Shown here in pieces: positions 22,801-37,800 of a DNA stretch of 42,590 nt (position 1 is the first letter of the stretch; each line of letters begins with the position of its first letter). Position numbers and translations under genes: made by a program. The stretch spans positions 1-42,590 of the forward strand of contig JACNJF010000090.1 in the NCBI GenBank assembly GCA_014382695.1, given 5' to 3'. Origin of the DNA: Gammaproteobacteria bacterium. Lineage in GTDB: Bacteria > Pseudomonadota > Gammaproteobacteria > GCA-001735895. A model generated the notes under the pieces. It did no database searches, had not been told where the DNA came from, and saw only the letters and a program-made list of their open reading frames with translations.

Positions 22801-25800
22801 GCTACAGCCGGACAAGCAGTATCAGCTTGTAGTAAGTGGCCTGCTGCGCGATTCGCATGGTCAGCTATTAACCGATGATTATCGCTTCAAGTTTATTACT
22901 GCAGCGGGTAAGCAGCCACGCATACGCAATGTCAGTCCGCTGTATGGCAGCTGGCGTGGTGGCAGCGCGATTGAAATACTGGGCGAAGGATTCAGTGCAG
23001 ACTCAAAGATTACACTGGGTGGTGTGACGGTTGCGGCGGAAAATATAGTCTCGATCGATGAACAACGCATGGTATTTAATGCGCCCGCTCTGTTAGCAAC
23101 GCCGTCGAATAATCTGCCGGTTGGACTCGATGTGAGTAATGGACGCCTGAGCGATTTTATCGCTGCGGTGCATATCTATGTGGCTGATCCTCAGATCGAT
23201 GCGATCGGGCAGTACAATACGACGAACGCCAGCCTGAATAAATTTGACCATCAGCTACTGTTTAATGCCGGTGAAACCATCGGGGTTCAGGGGCGTGGTC
23301 TGGGTATCGCTTCACGCGTACGCATCAACGGCAAGGATGTCTCGAACGTGGTGCTGCGCAGTCATGACCTGTTAACGGTCACGGTGCCGGTCGATACCAT
23401 CGGACCTCTCACGTTTGAATTAAGTAACGATGGTTTCGTGCAGGATACCTATCGCAATGAGCAGCTTGAAGTCTTTTTTGATGCCCAGTCGAGACTCAAT
23501 AATGCCAGTCTGGTGAAGCGCCATAACGATCTGATGGCGGTGGCCTATCAGGATGAGTTACGTCTGTACAGTTTGCGCGATAGTGCGGTGCCGATATTAC
23601 TGTCCACGCTGAAGGCTGCGGGAACGGTTTCACGGCTTGATTTAAGCGATCGTTACCTGCTGTTCAGCAGTGGCGCACGGGGTGATATCGATACCTACGA
23701 CATCAGCAATGTGTACGCACCGCAACGGGTTAATCGCTTTCCCAATGTGCATGAATATACGGTTAAACAGCTGATCGTACAGAAAGATCATCTGTATCAA
23801 CGGCTCGATAACGGGGTGCTGTATGCCAATGTGCTGGCCACCGATATGGCCTTTATCGAAACCGCTGCGTCAGATGTGCTGGTGGATATTGCGGCCGATA
23901 ACCATGGCCTGTATCTGCTGTTTGAGGATCGCCTTGAACTGCGAGATGCACGTCGTCCGACGCTGGTGATCAATTCGCATGTGCATCAGTTAAGCGGCCT
24001 GCGCTCGCTGCATCTATCCGCGTTAACTGCCGTGATCCAGAGTGAGCAGAGTGCCCAGCTGCTGAATAAAACAGCGCTGCGCTATCTGCAGTCGGATGTC
24101 GTGATCGGTGAATATGACTTCAGTTTAACCAGTCCAAATCGCTATCTGGCGGTGAACGGCGATATGGCTGCATTACTGCAGTCGGGACGGCTGCTGATTA
24201 GCGACGTCGATCCAGCGCAAAGTGGTCTGCAACTGCGTCGTGTGGCCGGCATCAAGCTCGGCGCTGCAGATATCACCAACCTGAGCTGGCTGTCTTTCTC
24301 GGGGCATCTGCTGGAATGGGTTGCCAGTGGACGTTATTACAATGTCGAGATACCGTTTAACAATATCTGGCAGTTACGTCCGGACATCATCGGTGAAGCC
24401 GATAGCAGCTTACGTCTGGGAACCGGTGGTAGTGGCGAATTCTGGCCTCAGGCTGTGCTTGAGCTGACTCAACGCAGTAGCGCCAGTTCTATTCCGGTGC
24501 TAACCCAGGTGGAAGGCTCTGAGATCAGGGTAGTACCACAGGTGGCCGCGTTTAATACCGGTGACTACTATGAACTGGCGTTAACCCGACAGCCACAAAG
24601 CGCTATCGATGGCGGATTATTGCAGCTCAACATGCCGTTACACATCGCCGCCAGACAGACCTTTGATGTTCTGCCGGCGAGTGTCGAGCGGATTTTGCCG
24701 CGCACGATTGCGCGTGCCGCGAGTAATATCGATAGCCGTGTTTTTGTAGTGAGTGGTTCGCAGCTGGATCAGGTGAATGAAATCAGACTGGGTGCGCTGA
24801 CTTTTACCAGTGGCCAGTTTGTGGTGGCAGCGGATGGACGCTCGTTAACGTTTGAAGCCGCATTAACAGACCCGGGACTGCATAGCCTGGAGTTACGTCA
24901 GACTGGACTGGTGAATACCATTGCAGCGGCAGTATCGGTGGTGGAAAACATCACCCTGGATAGTGTAGCAAGTGATAACCCGCTCGGTTTGAGCAACATC
25001 AGTGATGCTGGTGGAGACCATATTACGCTGACAGGCAGTGGCTTCTCGGTCGATATGTCGGTGCATCTGTTTGCTGCCGGTCAGGGCATCCAGCCCTCGG
25101 ATCTGAATGCGCTGAAGTTTACCCTGCAGAATAACGCCATCAGTTTCGTGACACCGCAAACACTCGCCGGTCAGAGCTATCAGGTTAGTATTATCCGTCC
25201 GGCTACGGCTGAAAATGTCAGCTCCAGCCTGACTCAGCGCCTGACCGCCGTTGATGATACGCGGCCTCGGGTTTCGCTCAGACAGAATCTGGGTTATGCA
25301 CAGGCGTTGATCGTGGAAGGTAGTGAACCACTGGCAGTCAACAGCGTTCGCGGTTTTTCTGTGATCAAGACCTTCAAGGACTACAGCCAGTTAGCGCCGG
25401 TCAATATTTCTTCCCGCTTCGATGATCTGCAGGTTTCGGGTGACCATGTATTACTGCGCCTGTTACCGGGCCAAAGTCTGGAACATAATGCTTTTTACAG
25501 CGTTACCATCAATGGCATTACCGATACCTTCGGTAATCAGCCATTTGATACCAGTAACTTTGTCGCGGGAACCTTAACCAGCCAGTTTAAGGCACAGGAT
25601 CTGCTCGCGCCGCGCGCCGACAGTATCCAGATTTATGATTTTGGCAGCTCGATACCGGTCACGCCTGCGTCCACCCTGAAACAGGGCAGAGCCTACGACT
25701 TTAGAATCGTAGCGGAGGATAACTACGTCGATAGCGACAAACTGCGCTATAGCTATCGAATCTCTGCGGATGGTGGTCTGAGTTATTTCAATAACTGGAC

Positions 25801-28800
25801 CAGCGTGTCCTTCAACGCGGTCAGAGACGCAATTTTTAGAGTACAGCTGGGTTCACAGTTCGACACCAGCCTGACCCTGTTATTGCGTGCTGACGATGGC
25901 CAGTTTAGCGCCCAACGTCGCTTCGATCTGGCGCTGGTTGCGCCCAGTATCAACCTCGCTACTCCGGGTTTTGCGACCGATCCCGTTTTTATCGAAGAAC
26001 TGACCAGGGTTGAGCTGCAGTTTAATCTGAGTGGCGATCTGTCACTGCTGGAAAGCGCCAGTATCCGGTTGTTTGAGAATGGTGCCTATGTGCCTGTCGA
26101 GCTGGATAAAAACACCGGTGCAGTGCGCATGCAGTACACCAACCCGCGTCTTAGCGATCTGCCCGAATTTAACGGTCAGGCGGTTAATGTGCCGGTTAGC
26201 CTGCGCGTCGGTTACGGCTTGCCCGGCAGCCTGCAGTTCGCCCATTTCTCCGCCAGTTATCTGATCAATCCGGATAGTACCGCGCCGCAGTTACAGGTGA
26301 TTGCACCGGAAGACGGTGCCTATGTGGCCAAAGGTAAAGTGGTGGAACTACTGTTACGCAGCACCGATCGCTACGGTATCGATCATGTAGAGGTGTGTCT
26401 GAACAGTAGTAACTCGGCGGATGTATTTGCCGATACGAATGCCTGTCAGATACTGTCCGACATTACCCGGTTTGAGTTTAACGTAGCGGCTGACAGCAAT
26501 ACGCCACAGCTCATTCATGCCCGAGCCCTTGACCTTTCCGGTCTGTACAGCGATACGGTTCAGCTTACCCTGTATCCATTTGACAGTGATGATGAACTGG
26601 CTCGTATCAATATTATCGAGCCGCAGGATGGCGCGCGTTTCTTTGGTGGTGAAACCATTGATCTGAGTCTGTTACTGGAGCATATCAATCAGGTCGATCT
26701 GCAGCTTGAAATCTCGGCTGACCCGAACCATGCGGCAAATCCGGCTAGTGTAAGCGTTACCCGGTCTGCCGGTGAAGACGCGGTGATTCGTCGTACCCTG
26801 ACACTGCCGAATCTGGCCGAGTCCGGGGTCGTGGTGCTGAATATCAGCGCTGAACAGAACGGTATTGTGCTGAAGAGCCGGCGTTACCTGAACATTGTGG
26901 CGGATAACGGCCTCAGTGAGCCTCTTGCACTTAGTGCGACACCATCCAGCGCGGTGCTGGCCGGTACCGAGTTATGGCTCAATCTGGCTGCGCCTGAAGA
27001 CATGCCTGATTATAGTGATGAGTCGACGGTAACAGTGGTCGATGATGTCACTTCGCATCAGCATGCGATGGATGCCGGGCTGGTGCGTATTCCGGTGGAA
27101 CTGAATGGTGCGGTGGTTGCGATTAATGCCGAACTGAAGGATCGTTCCGGTAATACCCGCGCTGAAACACAGCATATTCAGAAACTGGCCTACTTTAGTA
27201 GCGAATGGAATGCACTCACGCAGGCCGCCTCCAGTGATCTGTACTACGAGCATTTGCTGGTAGTACCCGGATTAGCCGGTGATATCGTGTGGGTTGAAAA
27301 CAGGCTCAACGGCGGTTATCGGATTCTCGGACGGGATCGTGTTTTTGCCGAAAGCGATCGCGGTGAAATCACCCGCCTGCTGTGGTCAGGAACGATGCTG
27401 ATTGCAGAGCAGTCGGCATCCGCTGAAATTTCCTACATCCGTCTTGCGCTAGTCAATGGCGACCTCGCCGTGAGCACCGAGCAGGTCGTTTCGGGTAGCC
27501 TGCTTGCGGCCCATGGTGATCTGCTGTATGTGCAGAATGGACGCGCTATTTCAGCGCTCTCGATGGCTTCCGGTCTGCCGCTTACCGGGCATGTTTTTGC
27601 GCAGGACATCATCGCCACCGCACAACGCGATCAGCAATTGTATGTGCTGTCGAATGATGTGATCTTTACCCTGCAGGCGACCGAACTCGCTGAAGGACTG
27701 ACCTTGCAGGTCGTTTCCCAGTTGGCGGTAACGGCAGCCAGCGATCTGATCGTTGCGGGCGATGAACTGCTGCTGCTGAACGAGTCGCAGGCGAGTCGCT
27801 ACCAGCTGGCCGCCGATGGCTCTCTGACAGCGCTGCAGAATGATTCTGTAATGACACTTGCTGGCGCCTTTGTACAGGCGGTGAGCGATGGGGATATTGC
27901 CTGGCTGCAGTTGAATGATACCCAGACCGGTCGTTTCTGGCAGGCCTGGCGTTCCGGTCAGCCGCTGGGTCAGATTTCGGATGATATACAGTTGCAGTTT
28001 GCGGCAGGACAGGCCTATGCGACCAGTCGGCGTGATCAGCTCAGCCACATCGACCGTCGCGCTATTACGCTCGGTACGAGTAATCGTTCACTGGCCCTGA
28101 GCAGCTATGCGCTACCGGGTGGAATATTGCTCAGTGGTGACGCTAGCGATGACAGCTACGGACAGCATCGCCTGACTGCACGCAATGCACTCAATCAGTT
28201 ATTGCCGTTAAGTGCTATTCAATACTATGGCCAGTACGATAGCCTGATCAGTACCAATATAGCGCAGGGCAGGGCATGGTTACTGCCATACGGTCATGGC
28301 GCGGTGCAACTGGCGTGGGAATCGCATGGCCAGGCTGCGCTGACGCAATCGGTGTTGAGCGATACACCTTTATCCTCTGCCCAGTGGACTTTACCGGCTG
28401 AAAATACTGCACTCGCCAATGGAGCGGTGGTTCCTGCGGTGTTGAGTCTGGATACGAGTGCGCGTATCAATGCGCTGTCTCTACACAATCAACCCGCCAT
28501 ACTGACTGCCGGATTTGGCTACGGCTGGAGTCGTATCGAAAGCACCGGTACCCAGGTGTTGACGGCACAGCTCAATAGCGATGTGAATTTAACCAAGTCG
28601 GTGAACGGAATCGAAGCGCTGGATGGTGTGGGCGTGGTGACGGTCAGTGGCGTGGTCAATAATCAAATCTTTAGCGCCGGTACGGCACTCTCTTTTGACT
28701 ATCAATCCCAGTCGCTGGCGGGCGCAAGTCTGCGCCGGATAGATATCAATCTACTCGACTTTAATGGCAATGCAGCCTACAGCGACTTACGTCTGGCACA

Positions 28801-31800
28801 GGCTTCCGGTCATGTTGCCCTGCGTCTGCCTTACGTGGATGCCCAGGAAAGTTTCCGTCTGCGGATTCGAGCCTATTATGGCGACGAGTATCAGTATGTT
28901 GACAATGAGATCGGCATTCGAATCGCGCCCAACTCTCAGGTTCCTGCTCCACAACTGGATGGTCTGCCGAGAACCGTGTTTGCCGATTCAGAACTCTCTC
29001 TGGCGATCGCTGGATTACCCGCTAATGGCCTGTATGGCAGCCTGCGGGTGTTTAACCAGAACGATGAACTGATTGCAGCGGGCCTGAACACGCTCGATCT
29101 CAGGGTTCCTGCGAATGCCACTGAACTCAAAGTAGAGCTGCGCATCGCTGATGATAGTAATCATGAGCGGGTATTGAATCGTGCGACCGTGGTGGTACAG
29201 CCGTTTGCTTTTGAGCCGGCTAGCGCGCTGGTTTACGATGCATTTCTGGCGGAAGCGAATGGTTACTGGTACAGCCGCGGGCTGGATCTGTTTGATCACA
29301 ACGGTTTGCGCCATACCTTTGAAGGTCCGGTGCGTGCGATGACCCATGTCGGACACTATCTACTGCTTGGGCTGGAAGGTTTTGGACTGGTTCTGGTTGA
29401 TCCGGAAGACAATTTCCGCGTGATTACCCATGTGCCTTACGCACCGGTAATCAAGCACCTGGCGAGTAACGGCAAACAGTTGCTGCTTGCCAGTCTGGCC
29501 GGCATTGAACTGTTTGATATACAGGGCACAGCGCTGCTACCGCGGCAGCAGGATAACACCGTCAAAAACGTGCTGAGACTGCACGCCTGGCCCGACAAAT
29601 TTATTGTGCTGACCAGCGACAGCCTGCGTCTGCTGAATAATCAGGGCCAGAGTAGCGCTCGGATCAATGGCAGTTATAGCGATATGGCGGTGTTATCCGA
29701 ACGTGTTGCCCTGCTCGATAATGCGGCACAGCTATCATTGTTGAACGGCGCTCTGGATCCAGTCAGCCAGCTCGAACATGTAAACGCGGAACGCCTGCTG
29801 GCCTTTGGGCCTTATCTGGTGGCCACTTCTGTGACGGGTCAAAGTCTGCAGCTGATCGATATAGCGGCGCCACAGTCGATGCAAAAAGTCGCCCACTGGC
29901 CAGTTACACTTGCGCCGTGGCGCAGTGAACCGGTTCTGGTCGCTGGAAAACTGTTGACCGGTAATAGCGCAGGCCAGGTGTTTGATCTGGTTTCCGGGGT
30001 CAATCATCAGCTGATCTATGACGCTGCAGTGGCAGGTGATGCGGCGCTCGGATTTGTGCGCGATCTTGACTACGATGATGGCGTCATTTTCAATGCGGCC
30101 GATAACTACGGCAGCACGTTGTATCAACCGGATGTGACCGGTGGTTATAGCCTGAGTGGCTATCCTGCACAGGGTTTTCAACAGGCGGCTAACCGGGTCG
30201 TCGCAACTGACTCTGCCTTCTTTGTGCTGCAACCGGTACACAACCGGGTGCGTAAAGTTTTACGCCAAAATCTGGCAGCGACGGATATTTTCAGTAATCA
30301 GCAGTATGTCGACCTGAAGCTGGGTTACGAGCATCTGATCACTGCAGCGGGTGGCACGCTGTATAGCGCAAGGCTGGATAACCTGAATAGCCGACAATCC
30401 ATCATCGTCAGTAATTCAGAAAATATCCAGCAGATTGCGGTTGCCGGTTATCTGGTTATCGCTGTGACGGATTCTGGTAAGCCTTATCTGGTTGACCTGT
30501 TACGCAAATCGGTAACGTCTCTGCCGGTCACGGTTAGCGGAGGCAAAATAGCGCTTGATAATTCCTACCTGTATGTGGCCCGTGCGGGAGAGTTGAAACG
30601 GTTCGCGTTACTGGATGGATCAGCAACTCAGCTGGTGTTACCGAATGCGCTGAATATAACCGCTCTGGCACTGCGTGAAGGAAACCTGTGGCTAGGCGTG
30701 CAAAACAGCAACGGTTTTCATGTAACTGCGCTCGATGCAAGCTCGCTGCTTGAGCGTAACGATTTTCACATCGATATTCCATTTGCGGCTAGCGCCATTA
30801 CCAGCTATCAGGATCGTTTGATCATCGGTATGGGAGCCCAGGGTATCCGTGAGTATCGCCTCGGATCTGCGGTTTTACGGGCTGAAGCGGCACTCAATCG
30901 GCCTCTGATAAGGGCCCAGTTTGCGCAGGATGGCGCGATCACCTTATTACCGGCACAAACCGAAAATATTGCGGTTATCAGTTACTTTATCAATGATCGC
31001 AAGGTAGCCACGACTACTGAGACACCTTTTAGCACGCAATTACTGCCTCCTAACTGGTTGCCGAACGGACAGTATTTTGATCTGGTCGCCCGCTACGGCT
31101 TACAGAACGGTGAAGTGTTAACCTCGACCCCGCAAAGCCTGTTCATGTATTCCAGCGAAAATGTGGATAACACCTTTACCGTGCAGATGTCGGTGCCCGA
31201 TCAAAGCTGGGGCCCTAAACCTCTGGATATCCGTGCGCTGATCGGTAACAGTACTCAGGCCATTGCGCGAGTAGAATTCCTGTTATCGGCGCAGGCTAGC
31301 GGTCCATGGCAACTGATTGACGTTCATAATGGCCCTGAGTATGTGATCTCTAAAAACTTTGGCGTGGACAAAAGTGGTTACTACCTAAGAGCCAGAGCGA
31401 TTGACGTTTTTGGAAATAGTGCAGAATCTGCGCCCAGGCAGTTCTTCCGTTTTGAGGATCAGATAGCGCCTGTCGCGAGTTTTGATATCAGCGGTGAAGC
31501 GGTTGAAGCGGACATCGGTCGTGCCGTAACTGGAGCGGCGTTCCAGATCCAGGTGGATATTCAGGATCAGCAAAGCGGCATCGATCAGGCGCTGTTGAAA
31601 CGCAATGGCGTAGTGGTTGCCGCCGCATTTGAAAACGGTGTGCTGCGCTACGATGAACCCAATCCGGTACCGGGTCAGATTAACTATACGATTGAAATGC
31701 GCGACCGCGCACTCAACACAGCCAGTGTCAGTAAGATCGTGAATGTGGTGAATAATGCCATTCCGATACTGGCTATCAGCCAGGCGCCGTCCAGCATAAG

Positions 31801-34800
31801 GGAGCAGAGTAGTTTTGATATCTACCTGAATGCCTCCGATGATGTTGGTCTGCAAACTCTGGAAGTGAACTGGAATGGACTGGTTCGCAGCTTTACTCTA
31901 AATACCCGCTCGCTCAGCAATTATAAAGTCAGCCTGACGGATAACCGTGCCCAGCGAGTCGTTGCTTCACAATCAGAAGTGTTAACGGTCAGAGTGATCG
32001 ATAAATTTGGTGAACAGACACTGGCACAGACATCGATCGTGGTGCAGCCAGATTTAGTACCACAGGCCGCTGTGCTGGGCGTTTCTGCCCCGGCGCAGGC
32101 TTTCTATGGTACCCAGATACTGATCAGCCTGAGTAATATCCAGCAGGTCGATGATGGCAATCGACTACTGGTAAGACTGGTGCAGGAAAATGCTGGTAAT
32201 GATGTGGTACTGGGTGAACGTGAACTGGGTCAGTATGGTAGTTATGGCTGGTATATCCGCCTGCCCGCCAATTCACAACCGGGTGATTTATTCAATTTTA
32301 AACTGGTATTACTGGATAGCATTTCTCAGGAAACGGTTACTGGCACGTATAGTATTGCACTGTCGCAGTCACCCAACCTGATTCGGTTTGGCGCTAGCGA
32401 CGGCAGCGTTAATACGGACGCTGGAGCGGTAGGTCAACAGGCCGCTTTCAGAGTCGAAGTACTGGATGCCTCTGGACAGGCAGTGGCTAATCAGTCGGTT
32501 AACTGGCAACTGCGCCGTACGGACAACGGTTACTCCAGTTATATCGGTGCGTCACAGAGTGATGCGAGCGGTCTGGCAGGGCAGTTACTGGATATCAATC
32601 ACAGCGCTGGTAACTATGAATTACGCGCTACGCTGCCGCAATTCCCGGATATTTCAGCGGCGGTAAAACCGTTTGTGATCACTCCCGGAGCGACTCGTTA
32701 TCTGCAGTTAAGCGCACCTCAGCAGGTTGCTGCGAATGGCATTATGAATATTGCGATACAGGCCAGCGATAAGGCGGATAACGCGGTGACGACCGACACT
32801 GGCAGTACTCTGCGCTTACAGGGTGCCAACAGTACGTTCCAGTTTACCCCGGCAGCCGGACTCGTGATCAGCGATATCAGTGGCCCGGATGGCACTATTC
32901 AGCAGGCGACGGTGACCCTGATTAATGGTTTAGCCCAGATTCAACTGCAGGTTTCGAGTGTTGCTGGTAATTACAATCTGCCGTTGATCGCTGGAGCCGG
33001 TCTGGATGCACGCATCGGCAGTAACCGGGTTTCCAGTTTACCATTACAGGTTATCGCTGCAGCTCCGGCACGTTTACTGCTGGTCGATGAAAATCTGCAG
33101 CCGCAGATTGCCGGTTCGGTTGAGCAAACCGATACCAAGCAGGCACTGGCGGTGTATCTGGCACTTTACGATGCCTATAGTAATCCGGTGCAATCGCATA
33201 ATGGGGTCGATGCAAACTATCAGGTTTCGCTAGCCGTAACCGGTGCTGCGTTACTCAATGGAAATCCGAATAGCACAACGCTAGCGCTGAACAGGGGCAG
33301 GGCGCAGGTACTGGTTAAAGGCACTATTTATGAAACGGTGAGCCTGGCTATTACGGGTATAACCGGTAGCAGCGCTAGTATCGATAGTAGCAGTCAGTAC
33401 CGCATCGAGTTCCGTCAGCGTCCTCCCGAACTGGCCAGCGTCACCATCGGTGCGCTCACCAACCAGTCTACCTTACGTGCTTTCTTCAACTTTGATGAAG
33501 CGGTTCGTAGCGAAGGTGCCGGCCGGATTGTGGCGATGAGTCACATCAATGGCGCGCCCATCAGCGGCAGTTCTCTGCTTGAGAATGGCAATGTGACGTT
33601 TACCTCGGCGTCCGCTGGCGCATTGACTTTGGGTAACTGTTATAACTACAGCACCCAGAACTCGGTACTGGTTGGGGTGACTAACAGTGACCCTATTACG
33701 CCGCAGACAGGGCAGGTGTGTGCACCTCAGGTGATCATTCAGCCACCCGCCGCATTGCAGGTTATCGAGGGTCAGGAGCTGGCGCTGGAATTCCTCACCG
33801 CTTCGGGACTGAATTTAAACAGCGTGAGCAATGGTACGGTGCGTCTGAACGCTCGTGAGCTGGGCTTCAACTGGTATTACACCTACTGGTCTCGCAATCG
33901 TAAGGTCACGATTCCGCACTACTCGCTGGAAACTCCGGCAGAAATTGGCGATGCCGGCTTTGTCAGTCTGCAATTGTCGGGTAGCCTGAATGGAGAGTCA
34001 CTGAGTATCGGAAATGAATTGAACTTACAGGTATTCATTCCCGAGGCCGATTTTGATCTGGATGGACTGAGTAATGCGGTTGAAGTGCGCTATGCCGGCC
34101 TTGATCCGACTAATAGTGACAGTGATGGTGATGGCATCCTCGATGCGCTGGATGATCTTGATCATGATGGCCTGATTAACCGCGATGAACTGGCCAATAA
34201 CACCCTGCTGGATAACGCCGATACGGATGGCGATAACCTGTCGGATGGTAATGAAGTCAACGTTTACCGCAGTAATCCGAATCTGTATGACACCGATGGC
34301 GATGGCCTGAGCGATGGTTTCGAGGCCAATTCATCACCGGCTTCCGATCCGACTCTGCGTGATACGGATGCCGACGGTATCGACGACAATATTGAAGTCC
34401 AGTACGGGCTGAATCCGGCCAGTGCTGCCGATGCCGCTGCCGATGCGGATAATGACGGGCTGTCTAATCTGGACGAAGTACTGAATAACACCCGCATCGA
34501 CCGGGCCGATACGGACGGTGATACCCTGTCTGACGGCGACGAAGTGCATGCGATACCGGCGACCAATCCGCTCAGTCGTGACACCGATAATGACGGTCTC
34601 AACGATAACGAAGATTATGCCCCGGTGGTTGCGGATAGCGAGATGCCGCAGGTTACTCTGACTGCGCCCGATCTGACGCAGACTTATCTGCAAGGTCAAA
34701 GGCTGACTTTTAACATCAATGCGCAGGATCAGGGTCGAGTCACCCAGGTTCTGTATCGCATCAATAACGTACAGCAACCGACTATCCTGACGTCTGCACC

Positions 34801-37800
34801 GTATCAGGTGTCCATCGTATTACCCACCAATGCGGATAGTCTGGTATTTGAAGCACTGGCTATAGATACCAATGGCAATCAGGGCAGCACTGGCCCGTTA
34901 ACCGTGAATATCATCGCCGATCCGTTAACCACCGTGGTGGGAACCGTGCTTGATAACAATGCGCTACCGATCGAGGGAGTGCTACTCACGGTGAATAATC
35001 TGCAGGCAGTGAGCCAGGCCGATGGTAGTTTTGTGATCAATAATGTGCCGGTTGCGCCGGGTGATGTCACGGTGCTGGCCAATATCGTGATCAATGGAGT
35101 GACCTTCATCGGTGGTAGTAACAGCGTTGCGCCGGTGCGCGCGGGTGTGACCAATGTGGGCCAGATTCAGTTGATTCAGGATCAGGTCACGGTGGGTTAT
35201 TTTAATAATCGCTACGGTTCGGGCCAGACTTATCAACGCTTCATCATTGAACGGGCGGGTATGGAAGCGGTACAGATCACTAATCTAGCGACTTTTGATC
35301 TATCCACGGTGGATATGCTGATGGTCGACTTTAATAACTATTACACCTGTACAAATGGTCAATACTATCCAAATCGTCAGCGCGTATTCGACTGGGTTGC
35401 CGCGGGTGGCACATTGATCTTCCATGAGGACCGTTACTACAGTAATTTCTGTTCCGGCTATAACAGCCTGCTACCCAGGGTACCGGGCAGCTATAGCACG
35501 AACTTCAATAGTTACGCTATCTATCCAGAGAACAGTGCGAACGAGTTTGCCAGTGGTTCGGGTGGAGAGTTCAATGGTTTCTATCAGTCATCACAGGTGT
35601 TAGGCAGTGTCCAGCAAAGCTCTCTGATCGCCGAGGCTACACCACTGGTGTTCAACGGCACTCCTGATCAGGGTTACATCGTTGGGCTGGATTATCCATG
35701 GCAACAGGGCCGTGTTTATTACAGTACGATACGGCTCGAATCGATCTCCACCAATTCAGCAACGCATACGCTGTACGCACCGAATATGCTGAGTGGCATG
35801 TTTACCCGCTCATTGCCTGATAGCGATGGTGATGGCTTGCCGGATCGGATGGAAATCATTAACGGCACCAACATCACGCTGGCGGATACGGATGGCGACG
35901 GCATGAACGATGCCTATGAAGTGCGTTACCATTTTAATCCTTTGCTGGATGATGCAACGGCCGCTCTGGATAGCGATAATGACGGTGCGAGTAACCTGCT
36001 GGAAAGCCAGTATGGTTCCAATCCGAATAGAACGGATAGCGATCAGGATGGATTGATGGATGGTGCCGAAATACTGCATGCATTGCCTTCTGATCCAACC
36101 CGTATCGATAGCGATCTGGATCGTCTGAATGATAATCAGGAACGCAGTTACGGAACAGATCCGAAAAATCGTGATACCGATGGTGACACCATCAGCGATG
36201 GCGATGAAATCTATAACTATGGTTCGAATCCATTACTGTTCGATTCGGATGGTGATGGCCTGGGCGATGCACTGGAAATCAACAATGGCCTGAATCCATC
36301 CTATGGTGGTGACGCGTACAGCGATAACGATGGTGATGGCCTGAGCAATCGTGATGAACTGCTGATTCATGGCACCAACTATAACAATCCGGATGGCGAT
36401 AACGATGGCCTCAATGATGGACAGGAAATCGCGGCTGGCTCTAACCCGTTTGATGCAGACAGCGATGATGATGGAATCCTGGATGGGAATGATGCCGAGG
36501 TTCTGATCGCGGATACCGTTGCACCGGTTATCCAGCTGATTTCACATGCGAATAGCCTGAACGCGGTAACTGGCGAGACCATCCGGTTTGTTTTCGAGGT
36601 GACGGATAACGGTCAGATCGGATCAGTCAGTATGGCGACTTCACTGAATGGCGGTGCCCTCGCCAGCACCACTCAGCAACCGTATCAACTGGCGTTTACG
36701 GTAGATGGTCTGAGCAATGTCTACACGTTGTATTTTAGCGCCAGGGATGTGAGCGGGAATGCAACCACGATCGGTCCAGTTACGATCAACCGGATCGCTG
36801 ATCCACTGACTCAGATAACGGGTCGAATTGTCGATGAGCTGGGACGGCCTATACAGGGCGCGGAGATTAGCTATGCCGGCTCGATAGCGGAATACTCAGA
36901 CAGCACGGGTCAATTTAATATTGATGCCGTCTCTACGGTGATCAATCCTCTGGCACTGAATATTTCAGCGCAGTTTGGTCTGCAGCGAGTTTCCACTGCT
37001 ATAGAGGCAAGTCTGATACGCAGCGGTATCACCGACCTGGGCACCATTGAGTTACGCGATGACAGTTCATCTAGTCTGGGTGGTCATGCAACGGTGGGTT
37101 ATTATCATCTATCTTATAATGCCGGTATCAACTCTCAGGTGGCGGCGATAGTCGCGGCTGGTCTTGACGCGGTGAATATTGGTGATATGAATACGGCCGA
37201 TCTGACCCAGTTCGATATTCTGTTTGTCGAAACTAACGGGGGTTATCAGAACAACTTCTTCAATAACCTGCCCAAGATTCATGAGTTTATTCATAATGGC
37301 GGGGTTCTGATTTTACATGACTGGGGTGCATCAGCTGCATCGGTATTGCCAGGAAGCCCGGCAACTTATGTTTATAATCCAAGCAATGATACTCAGTTAC
37401 TAATCTCCGATCCGGCGTTTACGAACGGGCCGGGTGGGGTTATTGATAACACCACACTGGATTTTGGAAACAATTCATCACACGGTTATGTCGATGCGAA
37501 TAGCGTTCCCGCTGATGCAGTCGGCCTGTTGAGTAAAACCAATACCAGTCAATGGGTAACCTATGCCTATCCGTATGGTGCGGGTAACGTGATCTATTCA
37601 ACCATACCGCTGAATCACTATCTGTCCGGAAATGGTTCTGCCGCATTCAGAGATATCTATGCGCCAAACCTGCTTAACTATGCCAGCACCTTGCTGATGG
37701 TCGATACCGATCAGGACGGCGTCTCTGATTATGATGAAGTGATCGCCGGCACCGATTATCGCTTAGTCGATACCGATGGTGATGGTCTACAGGATGGATT

